A stretch of DNA of 64,000 nt from Ditylenchus dipsaci. Taxonomy: Eukaryota > Nematoda > Chromadorea > Rhabditida > Anguinidae. Location of the stretch: assembly GCA_004194705.1 (NCBI GenBank), contig SADC01000861.1, positions 1 to 64,000 of the forward strand. The letters run 5' to 3'. The position numbers and the translations under genes are program-made. Of the stretch, positions 35,001 to 45,034 are shown one piece after another. Every line of letters starts with the position of its first letter. Positions within the stretch are counted from its first letter, which is position 1. The notes below the pieces were generated by a model. That model worked only from the letters and a program-made list of their open reading frames with translations, searched no databases and was not told the DNA's origin.

Positions 35001-36380
35001 TCAATATGTTGTTGAACAAATGAACCCTGAATAAAATTTTTGACCTATTAAAGTGACAAAACGCTCGTTAACTTCTCAAAATATCTCTTAACTGCTTTAA
35101 GCTAAAGCTCACTTCTGAAAAAAATCTAGCTAAATTTTATGGCTGACTTTACTTGACCCCGCCCACGGCTGACCCACTTTTGATGACAATTTGAAAACCG
35201 ATTGCATACTCGTGTTTCTCGACCCCGATTTAGGCGCGAATTTACCGATCGTTTCCAGTTAAGTGAAAAAAAAATTTTCGATTTGCCTTGGTCCCCAAGG
35301 TGAAAAAATTCGAAAAATTTGAAAAAAAAATTTTTTTAAATCAGTATATTACAATTTTGAGAAATTAATCCAATATTCGTATTTTTTTAAATAAAAAATA
35401 AGGTTGGCTTACTAGCTTACTGAAATATGGCACACTCAAAAAAGAAGATGTTGAACATAGTTTTGAATACTGGGCCTACCGCATAAATAAACTCTGTATG
35501 CATGCTTTTTCATGTCCAGAGTCACTTTCGAGTGATTTGTGTCTAAGGTATGTGGGTGTGCGCATCTCAGCTCCATCTCAGCTAAAAAATGTGTGTGCGC
35601 ATCTCCCGAGGGGGCGCAGGGGGCTTGAGAGTTAGAGATGCGCGCACTCACTTACCTTAGACATGATTCCGAAAGTACTCTTGATCATAAAAATGCATAA
35701 GAGGCTCTTTTTGCCACGCCCAGTTAAAAAACATGGTAAGACAGCAAGAATATACCAATATATGTTTTTTCTAACGTTCTGCCATAAAAGTGGCCCTTTT
35801 ATTCCCTCCCCTCCCTATACAGCCCTTAATCTCTTCAAAATTCAAAAGGCGCGAATTCAAATTTTCAAATTTTGACTAAAATCCATGATACCCCCCTGTG
35901 TTTTGAAAAAACTTTTTTTTTACTTTACCGGAAACGATTGGTAAATTCGCGCCTAAATCGGGTCAAGAAACACGAATATGCAATCGGTTTTTCAAAATTG
36001 TGGTAAAGTGGGTCAGCCGTGGCGGGGGGGGGGGTCAAGTAAAGTGTTACCAATTTCATATGCTATTTGAAATTTATTTATTTAGAAATGCAGACATTTT
36101 ATGATTTTTTTTAAATTTTTTACTTATAATGATAATAATGAGCTCAAAAGTTCACTACGAACTTTTGGGACACATGGTGTATTAAAGGTTGAAATCATTA
36201 AACAATTCAGCTTGCAAAAAGAAGAAGAGAAAGATGAGACCAATACTAGCAACAAGAGAAAGCCAGTAACTCAATCACCAGAAGTAGCAAGAAACCGTGT
36301 CTGCCCAGAACTTATCTTGGATGGATGAGAACGAAGATGAGTATGAAGAGGATATGGATGCTAATTGGAACTACATTTAA
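20088..36380 (+). CDS. Acidic Ser-rich protein with PP1-docking motifs and a possible zinc finger
   Basis: Ten exons, about 860 residues: 20088-20345, 21884-23436 (interrupted by a transposon), 23622-23713, 23784-24332, 28119-28376, 29305-29394, 30653-30822, 30883-31082, 33453-33932 and about 36110-36380. Phases agree at the junctions of exons 2/3, 4/5, 5/6, 6/7 and 7/8. Exon 4 encodes SILK (24171-24182), and exon 6 encodes RVSF (29307-29318), formed in frame just after the splice. SILK followed by RVxF is the classical docking pair for protein phosphatase 1. Exon 7 has a Cys-x2-Cys..Leu-x2-His-x4-His layout like a C2H2 finger with an enlarged loop. Exon 9 is less repetitive and may hold a folded domain I cannot name. 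The end is very acidic (DENEDEYEEDMDANWNYI). Several frame breaks, mostly at base runs, need correction. A nuclear PP1-targeting role is inference. Two adjacent genes are possible but less likely. Confidence 0.6.
21184..21748. repeat. Fold-back palindrome in intron 1 of the PP1-motif gene
   Basis: Left-arm text such as GCCTTGTTGGAATCAGAATT returns inverted near 21715-21748. The centre near 21430 has two copies of AAGTCCTTATCA. Confidence 0.65.
22471..23052 (+). pseudogene. Exon-like fragment carried inside the hAT element
   Basis: After an acceptor-like TTTCTAG, the text KNAAKKAREAKQRLQQKK reads from about 22472. After a second acceptor-like ACTCAG, ISVGKATAANLHIIKANLVD reads from about 22732. 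The nested element at 22802-23016 then interrupts it. When that element and one of its duplications are removed, the frame continues EILKKAKKTKTKR and stops. It looks like the last two exons of a Lys-rich protein. I do not recognise it. It may be a captured host gene fragment or the element's own accessory gene. Confidence 0.45.
22802..23016. mobile_element. Nested hAT-like MITE
   Basis: Long inverted termini starting GGGTACAGGCTAATTGG, 8-bp duplication GAAATTTT (22794-22801, 23017-23024), and arms filled with alternating ACTGGTCGTTTAC and AATTGGTCGTCAC units. It splits the exon-like fragment of the host element. Confidence 0.83.
24588..24662 (+). repeat. tRNA-derived SINE head
   Basis: GGTGGCTTAGTGGGTAGTG resembles an A box, and GAGTTCGATTCCCACC is a near-consensus B box at tRNA-like spacing, followed by a T-rich tail. 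It lies in intron 4 of the PP1-motif gene. The acceptor stem is incomplete, so a SINE is likelier than a tRNA gene. Confidence 0.6.
24795..25035. repeat. Degenerate minisatellite, about 22-bp unit
   Basis: Roughly ten diverged copies of a unit like ACCTGGACAGTACCCAAATC. The same kind of unit recurs at 43210-43620. Confidence 0.7.
25108..26084. mobile_element. hAT-like element, GGCGCC word
   Basis: Inverted termini CATAGTTGCACG and CGTGCAACTATG with flanks CTCACTGC and CTCACTAC (7 of 8). The GGCGCCGGCGCC-rich subterminal blocks and the CATA..TGCAC terminus relate it to the element at 16239. A CCGTATTT-family element lies inside at 25249-25495. No transposase was seen. Confidence 0.8.
25249..25495. 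mobile_element. CCGTATTT-family element nested in a hAT element
   Basis: CCGTATTTCTTCTAATA and TATTAGAGGAAATACGG between TA dinucleotides, with a GCGCGCCGGCGCGC tract next to the left end. Confidence 0.75.
26097..26735. mobile_element. hAT-like element, GTACACAAA word
   Basis: Termini CAGTG and CACTG with a perfect 8-bp duplication CTACCCAC (26089-26096, 26736-26743). TGTACACAAA and CATATGTACAC recur in both orientations throughout. No coding region. Confidence 0.72.
27090..27480. repeat. GGACCAT-family arms around a gene fragment
   Basis: 27090-27163 (ending CAATGGTCCTTTAA) and 27396-27480 (starting GGATCATAGCCGTC) are oppositely oriented pieces of one dispersed family, best seen at 57700-58240. 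Between them lies the reductase-like fragment at 27325. Confidence 0.5.
27325..27411 (+). pseudogene. Fragment of an aldo-keto reductase C-terminus
   Basis: The translation SKLSDEDMKRFSSKGTGQLF matches the FKLSEEDMKRFSEVKEQAQL region of the reductase gene at 57470-57540. The DNA is close too: GAAGATATGAAACGCTTTTC is identical in both places. Only about 85 bases are shared; catalytic and cofactor-binding parts are absent. It lies in intron 4 of the PP1-motif gene, in the same orientation. Confidence 0.7.
28660..28973. mobile_element. Tc1/mariner-like MITE, CAGTGGCGG termini
   Basis: CAGTGGCGGACAAAATATGG pairs with the inverse CCATATG..GGCCGCCACTG, with TA on both sides. The arms continue through TTTTACGAAAAATGCC. 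The terminus resembles those of Tc1/mariner elements. Non-coding, in intron 5 of the PP1-motif gene. Confidence 0.78.
30060..30440. repeat. Fold-back palindrome in intron 6
   Basis: AGTTGTCAGCAACAAC..GTAGCTCACTTCAATAGCTAC at the left is mirrored at 30330-30380. It contains the CTACAAGA..GCTAC signature shared with the palindromes at 14847, 34730 and 41110. Confidence 0.6.
31630..31720. repeat. Short palindromic repeat, GGGGGCGCAG centre
   Basis: CCCCCAAGCCCCAGAAGGGG followed by GGCTTGAGAG and ACTCCCTTTACCTTGG. Same family as 9785, 13440 and 35600. Confidence 0.55.
31847..31931. mobile_element. TA-flanked hairpin MITE, shortest member
   Basis: An 85-bp near-perfect hairpin, CAGTCGAGTCTCGATATAAC and its inverse, between TA dinucleotides. 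The arms encode CGCG-rich variants not found in the other copies. Confidence 0.8.
32914..33030. repeat. Inverted repeat rich in AACCGGTTGA
   Basis: AATCAACCGCCACATCTACC at the left pairs with GGTAGATAACGCCGGTTGAT at the right. The inside repeats the palindrome AACCGGTT. It resembles the word-filled hAT elements, but no target duplication was found. Confidence 0.5.
34322..34466. mobile_element. CCGTATTT-family element, diverged right end
   Basis: ACCGTATTTCCTCTAATAG opens it, and TTAGAGAAAAGACGG closes it in inverted form. In intron 9 of the PP1-motif gene. Confidence 0.5.
34490..35110. repeat. Diverged fold-back palindrome
   Basis: TTGTAGCGCAGTTC..GCTACAAAAC near 34750 and its inverse near 34970-35000 mark a relative of the 41110-41900 palindrome. 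Confidence 0.55.
35490..35690. repeat. Palindromic repeat copy
   Basis: GTCACTTTCGAGTGATTTGT, a GGTATGTGGGTGTGCGCATC stretch, a GGGGGCGCAGGGGGC centre and ACTTACCTTAGACATGATTC: same family as 9785, 13440 and 31630. Confidence 0.5.
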
Positions 36381-36715
36381 AAACAATATTTTGATCTGTC
36401 TAGCTTATACATTATTGAAAAATGCATTGATGTCATAAAATATATTCATTTTACTCCTTGATTTCAACTTTACAACAACTGTTCAAGCCGCTGGTGCGTC
36501 GGAATCCAAAATCCGAATTCCGAAATCCGGTACTTTTGATTTCCAAAATTCAAATTCCGATTCAAAGTTCTGGATTCCCAATTTCAAATTGCGTTCCGAT
36601 TTTTTTCCTGTTATGAGGCAGCCTTGATACAAACTAAATTATAGGGCAAGGGCGAACAAAAACTAAAAACTAAGGTGCTCAGGTTCAATTTAGCCCTTGT
36701 ATTTGACGTGAAGTA
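36381..36715. other. 3' flank of the PP1-motif gene
   Basis: Holds the presumed 3' UTR without a canonical AATAAA, then a short AATCCGAATTCCGAAATCCG low-complexity patch (36500-36600). Confidence 0.4.
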
Positions 36716-37310
36716 CCGTATTCTCTCTAATAGACGGTCTGGCCCGTTCTTTTTCAACCCCCTTTTAGGGGGTGCCTTTTATTAGAGAGGCCTCATCTAT
36801 TTTTCGTTACATTAAAATTATATCCACTAAAAGAATTCAGACACTAAATTATTATTAAATTATTTAAATTATTTAGCAGTATTGTCAACTACTTCCTCGT
36901 ACTTCCAAATTAACATCTTCATTAAGCACTTGAACCAACAATTTAACGCCTAACTATCATAACTTTTTCACCAAAGTATATTTCTTCCATTTTATTCTAG
37001 CAATTTTTGGCCCTATACAACAATCGGTCGCTGTTTTTTGTCTTGATTCCCTTGTTTTTTTTGGCATTTTTTCCAAATTATTTCATATTCAACAATAATA
37101 ACTACAACAATGATTTAGGCATGAATTTTTGTAATTTCTTCAATCAGCTTTGAAAATAGTTGCAATTCTTAGCCCGAAAATTTCGACAAAATCTTCCAAA
37201 AAAACAACAGAGGGATGAAGGCAAAAAAGGGTCTTTTGTCGTAAAGGGCCCAATTTTTTTACCTTAAATATCTTCGAATAGAGAGGGCTCGTCTATCGAA
37301 TAAAATACGG
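36716..37310. mobile_element. CCGTATTT-family element, long member
   Basis: CCGTATTCTCTCTAATAGAC and GTCTATCGAATAAAATACGG between TA dinucleotides, 595 bp. The inside is AT-rich with no coding capacity seen. Confidence 0.6.
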
Positions 37311-37312
37311 TA

Positions 37313-38997
37313 GTCTGTGCTCAAACTTTTAAACTAAAAAGTATAAATCTGATTTATATGCCGTACATTTGCTTTTCGATTTTATGTCAAATAAGCTGAT
37401 AATAAAATAATTTGCTGAAAAAATTGAAAAATCGAAAGAGCCGTGGTTGGGAAGAAAAGCTTTCATCAGCTACGTCCGAAAAGTCTACTACCCTCTAAAA
37501 ATACTTCCTTTTTAGGAAGGGGGAGCTTGTGGTGGTGCTGTGCGAGCGCTCCTTACATAATTTTTTATATCTCAGTCATTATTATTAGAGCTGCGCCTTG
37601 AAAAATCGAAAAAATTGATCCACCAGTGTCTTCGTTCATTTAAATTGAAGATGTACTTTTATGAAGGATGGATATGAAAATTTTCAAAAGAATACACGAA
37701 GTAGTAAAAGTACAAAAAAGTATATTAGTCCCTGACCTGGTAAGGGCTTTTCTCTATCTTATACTGAGCATTTGTACGATTTGTATTTCACACCAAAAAT
37801 TTTCTTCTCTTCAAACTTTCGAATGAGGTCAAACAATGTTTTGAAACGTTGATGAAAATACAGAAAAGAAGAAAAAAACTCGTGGAATACTCTGTACATT
37901 TCGCCGAAAAGTGAATTTTGTGAAGTTTTGATTAAAAAAATGAATTTCTCTTTCTAATTTTTTTTCAATCGCACGTGTCGGGTTATTAGACACGCTGCCA
38001 TTATTTCGAATCAACATCTAGTGTGTCGGATTATTAGAAACTTTCGATCTATTGGAGACTGTCGGCCTATGAGAAGAAATATAATGGGTCAATTTTCGGG
38101 TTCCTAACTTTCAATAGTCCGTTACCTAGCATTTTAAACCATTTTTAATTATGTAAAGAAAAAAGAAAACCACAAAGTCTCCTCTATCGTTTGAGTATAT
38201 GGTCCTTGTTAAAAAAAATTAAATATGTGGAACAACAGGTGTCCTAGCTGTCGAATCCGAAAAAAGCATCTACACAATTTTTGTCGAAATTTAAAATTTT
38301 TGTGTTTCCAAGATCACAAGTAAAAATCCTGACAGCAGCAAACATTGTTTTTAACATTGTTTGGTCGCAAAAAGATGAGTGAACCTAAATAAGAATAATT
38401 AACTACCACGTACTTAACTTCAAAATGTATTCACCTGTAGAATCCGAAAGTCCAGTTTAGATTGAACAGTTTTATTGACGTTATTGGTATTTACTGATGT
38501 TTAAGACCATTTTTTTGAGGTGATTAGACCATATTAACAAATGTTCCAAAGATGTTGTAAGGTGGAAATACGCAGATTGTAAACAGGCAGTACTACTTTT
38601 TACAATTATTATAGATGGTATGTTTTGAGTGAAATTTCTGGGTCTGGCTATTTCTTCTCTCGTCTCCATTAGACAAAAAAAGAATTCTGATACCAAAATT
38701 GTGTTTGGCATGGTTCATTTGCATAAAAATTTTCTTCAGGTTCAAACGGAGTGTCAAAAATAATAAATGACACAACAAGTATTTTAAACTGAATCTATTT
38801 TTCATAAAAAATAGCAAAAAAAAGTTAAGATTTGTTTTTTATTAACCAAAACGAGACGTTAAGTCGAGCGTCATTGTATCGAGCGTAAATTTCACTGAAA
38901 ATAAAAGAAAGAAACCAAATCCTCCCAATAAGATATTAAATCGCGAGGAAGGTTGTATCGAACGTCATTAAACCGAGCTTCTCATCTCTAACACTTA
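37313..38997. other. Intergenic, nothing recognised
   Basis: AT-rich sequence. Open frames at 37829-38017 and 38481-38817 lack splice context and protein-like composition. No repeat terminus is clear. Confidence 0.3.
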
Positions 38998-39244
38998 CCG
39001 TAATTCCTCTAATAAGCCGCCCCCCCCTAAATTCAAAAAAAAAACGGTTTTCTGGCATTGTTTTTTGACCTATGTTTTGAAGACCACTGTTAGGAAAGTC
39101 ACCATCTATTTTGTAGCTCATAACACTGGCTACAAATTGAGGGGTAACTTGCCAAAGAGGAGTCTTCAAAAAATGGGTCAAAAACACAATGCCAAGAATA
39201 CGATTTTGAATCATAGGGTGGCCGGCTTATTAAAGGAATCACGG
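38998..39244. mobile_element. CCGTATTT-family element
   Basis: CCGTAATTCCTCTAATAAGC and CTTATTAAAGGAATCACGG between TA dinucleotides, with inverted inner arms meeting near 39120. Confidence 0.72.
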
Positions 39245-39582
39245 TACTCTCTTTTCTGTCTGTTGTTGTTGTCCGTCACAAAAAAATTTAGGGTTGTTCC
39301 GTGGAGCGAAACAAAGAACGGAGCGAAGAGCGCAGATTTGCACAGCACTGGTGGCAACAACATATTCTAGGGCCTGTACTGAAATTCGAAGATAGATAAG
39401 GTTCTTCACATGAATATTTGAGAGTCAACATCGATCTTTTTCACAACCTCTTCCTTAAAAATCGATGCAGCCCTTTATATAACATAACATGTGATATAAA
39501 AAATTTAGCTAGGTTTTTTGGTGATCAACTAAAGTATTTTTTTATATTTTAGTTGTTTGTAAAAAAGCGTAAACAAGTTAAC

Positions 39583-39590
39583 TATATAAA
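39583..39590 (+). promoter_or_regulatory. TATA box of the ubiquitin-like gene
   Basis: TATATAAA about 75 bases before the ATG at 39666. A transcription start near 39615 would give a 50-base leader. Confidence 0.5.
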
Positions 39591-39665
39591 AGTCAGCTAG
39601 GGACGCTGTGTTTATAATCCTAATTCTCAAATATTCCTCAACTACTATCAATATTTTCGACAAAA

Positions 39666-40021
39666 ATGCTATCCCTAACATTTAAAATTCTATTTGCTAT
39701 TTTGCTTGCTGCAAATTTTGTGGCTTGTGCTCCAGGTGAAAAACTTTTAAAGAAAACTTCATCCAAACTAGGCTTGTTCTCAAGCTCTTCAAGTAATAAC
39801 AAGGTGGAGGTCACAGTTTGTTCACGGTTGGAGACTCTAATGGAAATAAGAAAATAAAAATAGATAAACAAATTACGGGACACGAATTGAAGCAAGAAAT
39901 TTATCTTCATATTAATATCTATCCACGTGTTCTACATCGTGTGCGCTCTGACAAAACCATCGGAATACTGGATGATGAAACTGTAGATTTTCAAAAAAAA
40001 GACAAAATTACAGTTAATTGA
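39666..40021 (+). CDS. Predicted secreted ubiquitin-like protein
   Basis: Intronless, about 118 residues. Residues 1-22 form a signal peptide with a hydrophobic core (KILFAILLAANFVACA) ending at a plausible Ala cleavage site. A Lys/Ser-rich linker follows. From about residue 50 the pattern resembles the ubiquitin fold: strand (SLFTVGD), NG turn, second strand (KKIKIDKQ), helix (GHELKQEIYLHI), a Pro, then GILDDETVDF and a closing KKDKITV strand, compare LEDGRTLSDYNIQ. There is no C-terminal Gly-Gly, so conjugation is unlikely. The frame breaks near 39803; one extra G in the AAGGTGG run joins both parts. A TATA box and poly(A) signal frame it. Signal peptides on ubiquitin-like domains are unusual; secreted ubiquitin-related effectors are known in plant-parasitic nematodes, but no such role is claimed here. 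Confidence 0.58.
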
Positions 40022-40031
40022 AGTAAAAAAT

Positions 40032-40037
40032 AATAAA
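40032..40037 (+). terminator. Poly(A) signal of the ubiquitin-like gene
   Basis: AATAAA 11 bases after the stop, with a second at 40072-40077. Confidence 0.6.
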
Positions 40038-40120
40038 ACTTTTATTCAAAAAAATGCTGCTCATTGTAAATAAAATAAATTTCTAACAATTTTATATATC
40101 AAATTTTTGGAGATACACAT

Positions 40121-40710
40121 TTATCCAGTTCAGAATTTTCTTTTATGTTTTACATTAGAAAGCCCTCTGTCAGGCTTCTAATGGCGTGTCGTTTGCCTAT
40201 ATTCGAAAAATTTTCGTGGGTAAAAAATTAAAAGAATAAAAAAGGCCGTTTTGAAAAAAATTACAATTTTACTAAGAACGTGGGGAAATTTGCACAGAGG
40301 CCGTTTATTTTCAAAACAGACTTCATATTCAGAATTAACATGAAAACGGCATCTGAAAGTGCTTTAAAGTCATGTGAAATTAGCTTTTGGACTGTCTAGC
40401 AAGAGTAAAAAAGAGCCCGAAAAAATGTCGTGAAAATCAACTTAATGTAAGAGACTTTGCAAACTTGAAATTCTGACACTGGATTCGTGTTCAACATGTT
40501 CGCTTTACTTAAGAAACTGCTCTTTGTACTAGGAAGTCACTGTCGAATTTTAGTTTCTGTTGAAGACAAAAAAGATTTGAACTTAGAAAAATTCTACATT
40601 TGACCACGGATTACCACGACAATCTTTTCAAATATAGGCAAACGACACGTCATAAAAAGCCTTGACAAAGGGCTTTCTAATGAGCATAAAAGAAATTCTG
40701 AACTGGATAA
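40121..40710. repeat. Fold-back palindrome after the ubiquitin-like gene
   Basis: TTATCCAGTTCAGAATTTTC opens it and the inverse closes it. GCAAACGACACG at both inner arm positions confirms pairing. 590 bp, non-coding. Confidence 0.75.
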
Positions 40711-41109
40711 ATTCACTGCTCATCAGTCTGAAGAAAAAAGCAAACATTTTTCAAAGAGTTCCTGCGAAAGTTGCCATAAAAAAGGGCATTGCACTTAGGT
40801 TCAAAGGTCTAATTTTGCGATTATCGTGCTCAGCAGGTCTGAAAACCCCCAGGTAGTCAAACGTTACAGTGGGGAATTCTGGTGTTAAAAATATTTGTCT
40901 TTTTTTCGGGACCCCAAATCTTTTTTATTTTTGAAGTTTTTAGTCTAAATCTTTTTTCTCTCTCCAAAATAGCAATAAGTACTGGATAAATGATCCTTTT
41001 CTTCAAAAATGGTCAAAATGACCTTTTTTTCGCCTTGAAATTTCAAATTCCACTCGAGACAAAAAAGATTCGAACATGTTCTAAAAGTTTATTGTATGCA
41101 CGTTCATAT

Positions 41110-41900
41110 TAACTGGTGACCATAAAGTTCGGAATGGACTTTTGAACTAATTTCTAGCAATAAAATTTTTCCCCAAAATATTCCAAACATAGGGTTTTGT
41201 AGGCTTTCCTTCCTCTTTCGAATGGTATATAAAGTTTCATTAGAATTTTTTAAAAGCCATTATTTGGTTACAAACATATGTGAGGTCATTTTAGGATGTT
41301 GATAGGCATTTTTACCACTTTAGCTGATCAAAATTTAACTAAAAGTTCAAGGCTACAGCACAATAAAAGCACCATGTTGTAGCGCAGTTCAAGAGCTACA
41401 ACAACCACTTTACAGAGTAGCTTTTAAAAATATGGGTGTTGAGATATGGCTTTTTTGAAAAAAAAAACAATTTCTTGAAAAATTACCAAATCAATTTTAT
41501 CCAAATTTTTTAGATTTTGGTAATTTTCAAGAAATTGTTTTTTTTTTTCAAAAAAGCCATATCTCAACACCCATATTTTTAAAAGCTACTCTGTAAAGTG
41601 GTTGTTGTAGCTCTTGAACTGCGCTACAACATGGTGCTTTTATTGTGCTGTAGCCTTGAACTTTTAGTTAAAATTTTGATCAGCTAAAGTGGTAAAAATG
41701 CCTATCAACATCCTAAAATGACCTCACATATGTTTGTAACCAAATAATGGCTTTTCTAAAAATTCTAATGAAACTTTATATACATTCGAAAGAGGAAGGA
41801 AAGGCCTACAAAACCCTATGTTTGGAATATTTTTGGGGAATAAATTTTATTGCTAGAAATTAGTTCAAAAGTCCATTCCGAACTTTATGGTCACCAGTTA
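41110..41900. repeat. Near-perfect 791-bp palindrome
   Basis: TAACTGGTGACCATAAAGTT and its exact inverse are the ends. The arms read almost identically through about 390 bases each, meeting near 41505, and include CTACAACATGGTGCTTTTAT close to AAGAGCTACA. Such high arm identity implies recent formation or gene conversion. Diverged relatives lie at 750, 14847, 30060 and 34490. Confidence 0.85.
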
Positions 41901-42130
41901 TTAGTGTTTTGAGCGGAATTCTAAATTTGAAGGCGTTTTTCATGTTTTGATAGTTTTAAAAGCAAATCGATCATGCTGAACATGAGTCTGGCGTCACAAT
42001 TAATAGTTTACACATAAAGTATCAAATTTTTATACAATTGCGACTGTAACGCGCTGGTATACCTCTTTAAAGACAGAAAATGCGATAAAGCACTAATGAC
42101 TTTCACCTCCATAATACCATATGTAGATAA

Positions 42131-42319
42131 CAGTCAACTCTCGGTATAGTGCCACCCATGAGGACCGCACCCCAGGTGGCACTATATCGAGAGTGGCACT
42201 ACAGCGAGGGTTCACTTGATTGAATTTTAGTCTGAGCTGACCAAATCGGTCCATTTCTGGGGTGGAACTATATCGAAGGTGGCACTATAGCGGGGTGGCA
42301 CTATATCGAGAGTCGACTG
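42131..42319. mobile_element. TA-type hairpin MITE, CAGTCGA family
   Basis: CAGTCAACTCTCGGTATAGT and ATATCGAGAGTCGACTG. The inside repeats GTGGCACTATA. The left flank reads AA where TA is expected. Confidence 0.7.
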
Positions 42320-43205
42320 TACTGTGCTGCTTTTCGTTTTTCAAAAATACAGAAACACTAATAAAATATTTGTTTTGAGCTATATTGTACAATTTCGTTC
42401 TATAAGAAGTTTAAAAAAATTTTAAGAACCAAATGAGAAAATAAAATCCATAAACTAAAATTAAGTTTCAAGTTTTATAAAAGACGAGAATTACAAAAAA
42501 ATGCTTACCAAATTAATGTTAAGAGTTAGAGAATGAAAAAACTGTTTTGTTGAAAAAATATATTTAAGTTAATTTATAAGCCACAACTAAACGAAGTTAG
42601 ACTTGGTTCAAGCAGCCTCCTTAATAAAATTTTTAATTCCACACATTTTTAGTACTTTAAAAAGGTCTTACCAGCTTGATGTATTTTATTTAAAAAATTA
42701 AGCGTTGTTGTTTTCGATAGCAAACAGCGAGAATTTGATTTTCACTTAGTAAGTATTGCCAGAGTGAAGCAAGGGACGAAATTGTCGATAAAAGGGAAAA
42801 TAACATCTCTATATAGTATTTGGGACGAGAGGGAGGGTCATGCTATTTCTGAATTTATTTTTTTACAGCATATATTTAGCCATTTTTCGAAAAGTCTTGT
42901 CATATATTTTTCCAAAATCCTGAAATTCAACATCTAAGCTCTTTATTAAGCAGAAAATCGTAAAATTGAAGTGGATTTATAAATTTTTTAAAGTCCCTCC
43001 AAATTTGAAATGGTAGATTTTATCCAGCATTTTCGGTAGATGGTCATTTTCAAGCCTAATTTTTTTTCAGTTTTGCTCACTTATGTTAGATATTTATCCG
43101 AAACCCTGAAATTCAACATCTTAGCTCTCTTTAAGCATTCATTAAAGAGACTTTAAAAAGTTTTAAGTCCTTTCAAATTCGAGATTGCAGATCTTAATTC
43201 CAGGA
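42320..43205. other. Intergenic, nothing recognised
   Basis: AT-rich. CCTGAAATTCAACATC occurs twice (42920, 43110) with similar surroundings, suggesting an old local duplication of about 190 bases. Confidence 0.35.
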
Positions 43206-43625
43206 TATTCAGAAAAGTTCCCCAACCACCAGGATGTTGCCCGAACGACGTGAATACTGATGGGGTCCGAGTCATCCCCAAGCCACCATGATGGGGCTCA
43301 AATGACCAGGAAAATACCCTAACCACCAGTAAAGTACCCCATCTACCAGGTTGGTGCCTAAATCACCATGACTGGGGCCGAAACACGCGCATACTCCACA
43401 ACCACTATTATAGTGCTTGAAACACGTGAATACTCCCGAACCACCTGGAAATTAGCCGAATTACCAGGATTGGGCCGAAGCAAACATGGATACCCCCAAC
43501 TACTATATGGGGTTCGAAACACGTGGATGACACCCCACCACTACCACACAACCGTCAGAATGGTACCCGAACCAACAAGATGGTGCCCAAACCATGTGGT
43601 ACCAAACCCCCGGAAAGCGTAATTA
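43206..43625. repeat. Degenerate minisatellite, about 21-bp unit
   Basis: Around 18 diverged copies of a unit like AACCACCAGGATGGTGCCCG, much richer in GC than its surroundings. The open frame at 43368-43622 is a by-product of the repeat. Same unit type as 24795-25035. Confidence 0.72.
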
Positions 43626-45034
43626 GGAGGGGTACCAGAAGGGACACGAGGATTAGGGGGTCCACAGGAAGGGCTACGAGGATGTATGTGACAGATTGAT
43701 AATGATTAAATTTTCAAAATACTATAGAGTTCCTAGTGATTGTGCGTGTGTTGTCCTAGTGATTTTAGTATTTTCACATGAAAAAGAATAGAAGTGCATT
43801 TGGGTTAAGATCTCAGCGAAATTTTTTAAGAAATAGTCGTTAAGGATATTAGAGTCTGACCTGAATATATTTATATCGAGGGTTCATTACACCCAGTATT
43901 TGAACCTCGTACTTGGCTCTTCATACTTTGCGTTTTTCGTTCCAGAAATACTTGTTTTTTTTCTTAAAAATTTTGACTAGATGACTTAAGAACAACCATA
44001 GCTACATTTTCACAAAAAAATTAACCTGTGTCAAGATTATAAAGCGTTATATATTGATATTTTCAGGTTCAAGTACGAGCTCATAAATCTTGAAATATCC
44101 GGTCAAGCCCCTGTCCATGGTCATAAATGCTTAACAGAAACTTTTTCAAAAAAAATTAAAAGTTTAGCGAAAACAAAAAATCTGACCTTTCATAAATAAC
44201 TCATGTTAATTTTTTTTTCTTACTGCAATTTTCGTCCAAAGCAATATTTTTCATTTTCTGCATTATAGGAGGTAAAACTGTAAGAACTCAAAAATAATTA
44301 AAATAATCCGGTTTGCTAATAATAGCGTGAGACTAATCTTTTAGAAAAAAGTACTTTTTTTGAAAGTCTCTATTTTTGCAAATTTTATAGTTGCTTAGTA
44401 AAAGCTGTAAAAGAACTTATCAAATAGCTCTTCTAATTTTTTAAAAATCTTTTAACTAGCCAAATAATGTAATACTTTGTGATATTGTAAGTAACTTTTC
44501 TAGTAGTAGTTAATTAAATAATATGATTTGTCTTTTGAGCTGAGTTATTTGATTTTTTATAGTTGTTGATTTATTATAATTCACTAAGTTAAGCTTTTTA
44601 GTATGAGACTTTTACATTTAGTTTTTTTTTGGCTTTTTTAGTTTTACATTTTTCTTCCCTTTCAAGTGTACTATTTACGATTTAAAGTTTTTTTGGGCAC
44701 AACTAAGTAAATTTATTTATCAAGCCTTTTGCTTTTTTTGATTTTCTGCTATTTTATTGTGTTTTTGATAAAATCCATTAAAATCCAAGTTAGTTACTTT
44801 AAAGAACTGCAAACGACGCTCTCTATAAGATACACCTCTGAACTTCGTTCCGCTTTGGGTCCGACACTTTTTTTTGCCCGATTTCTGAAAAGTTTCGCCA
44901 AATATGATTCGTCGGAAATATCGCAAACATTCAACTTCACCGATCGTTTTTTGCGATCGAAAAAAGTTTTGCCGGTAAGACCCACAGCGTCTCTATAAGA
45001 TACACTAAATCTTAAAAAGGTGTATCCTATAGAG
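43626..45034. other. Intergenic, old hairpin pieces
   Basis: ACGACGCTCTCTATAAGATA near 44815 and AGCGTCTCTATAAGATACAC near 44988 are same-sense copies of one hairpin terminus; the matching inverse lies at 45018-45237. No gene is supported; the two overlapping open frames at 44720-45198 are repeat by-products. Confidence 0.4.

Noticed and set aside
43368..43622. 84-codon Thr/Arg/Pro-rich open frame
   Set aside because: A minisatellite translated; no start context or splice sites.
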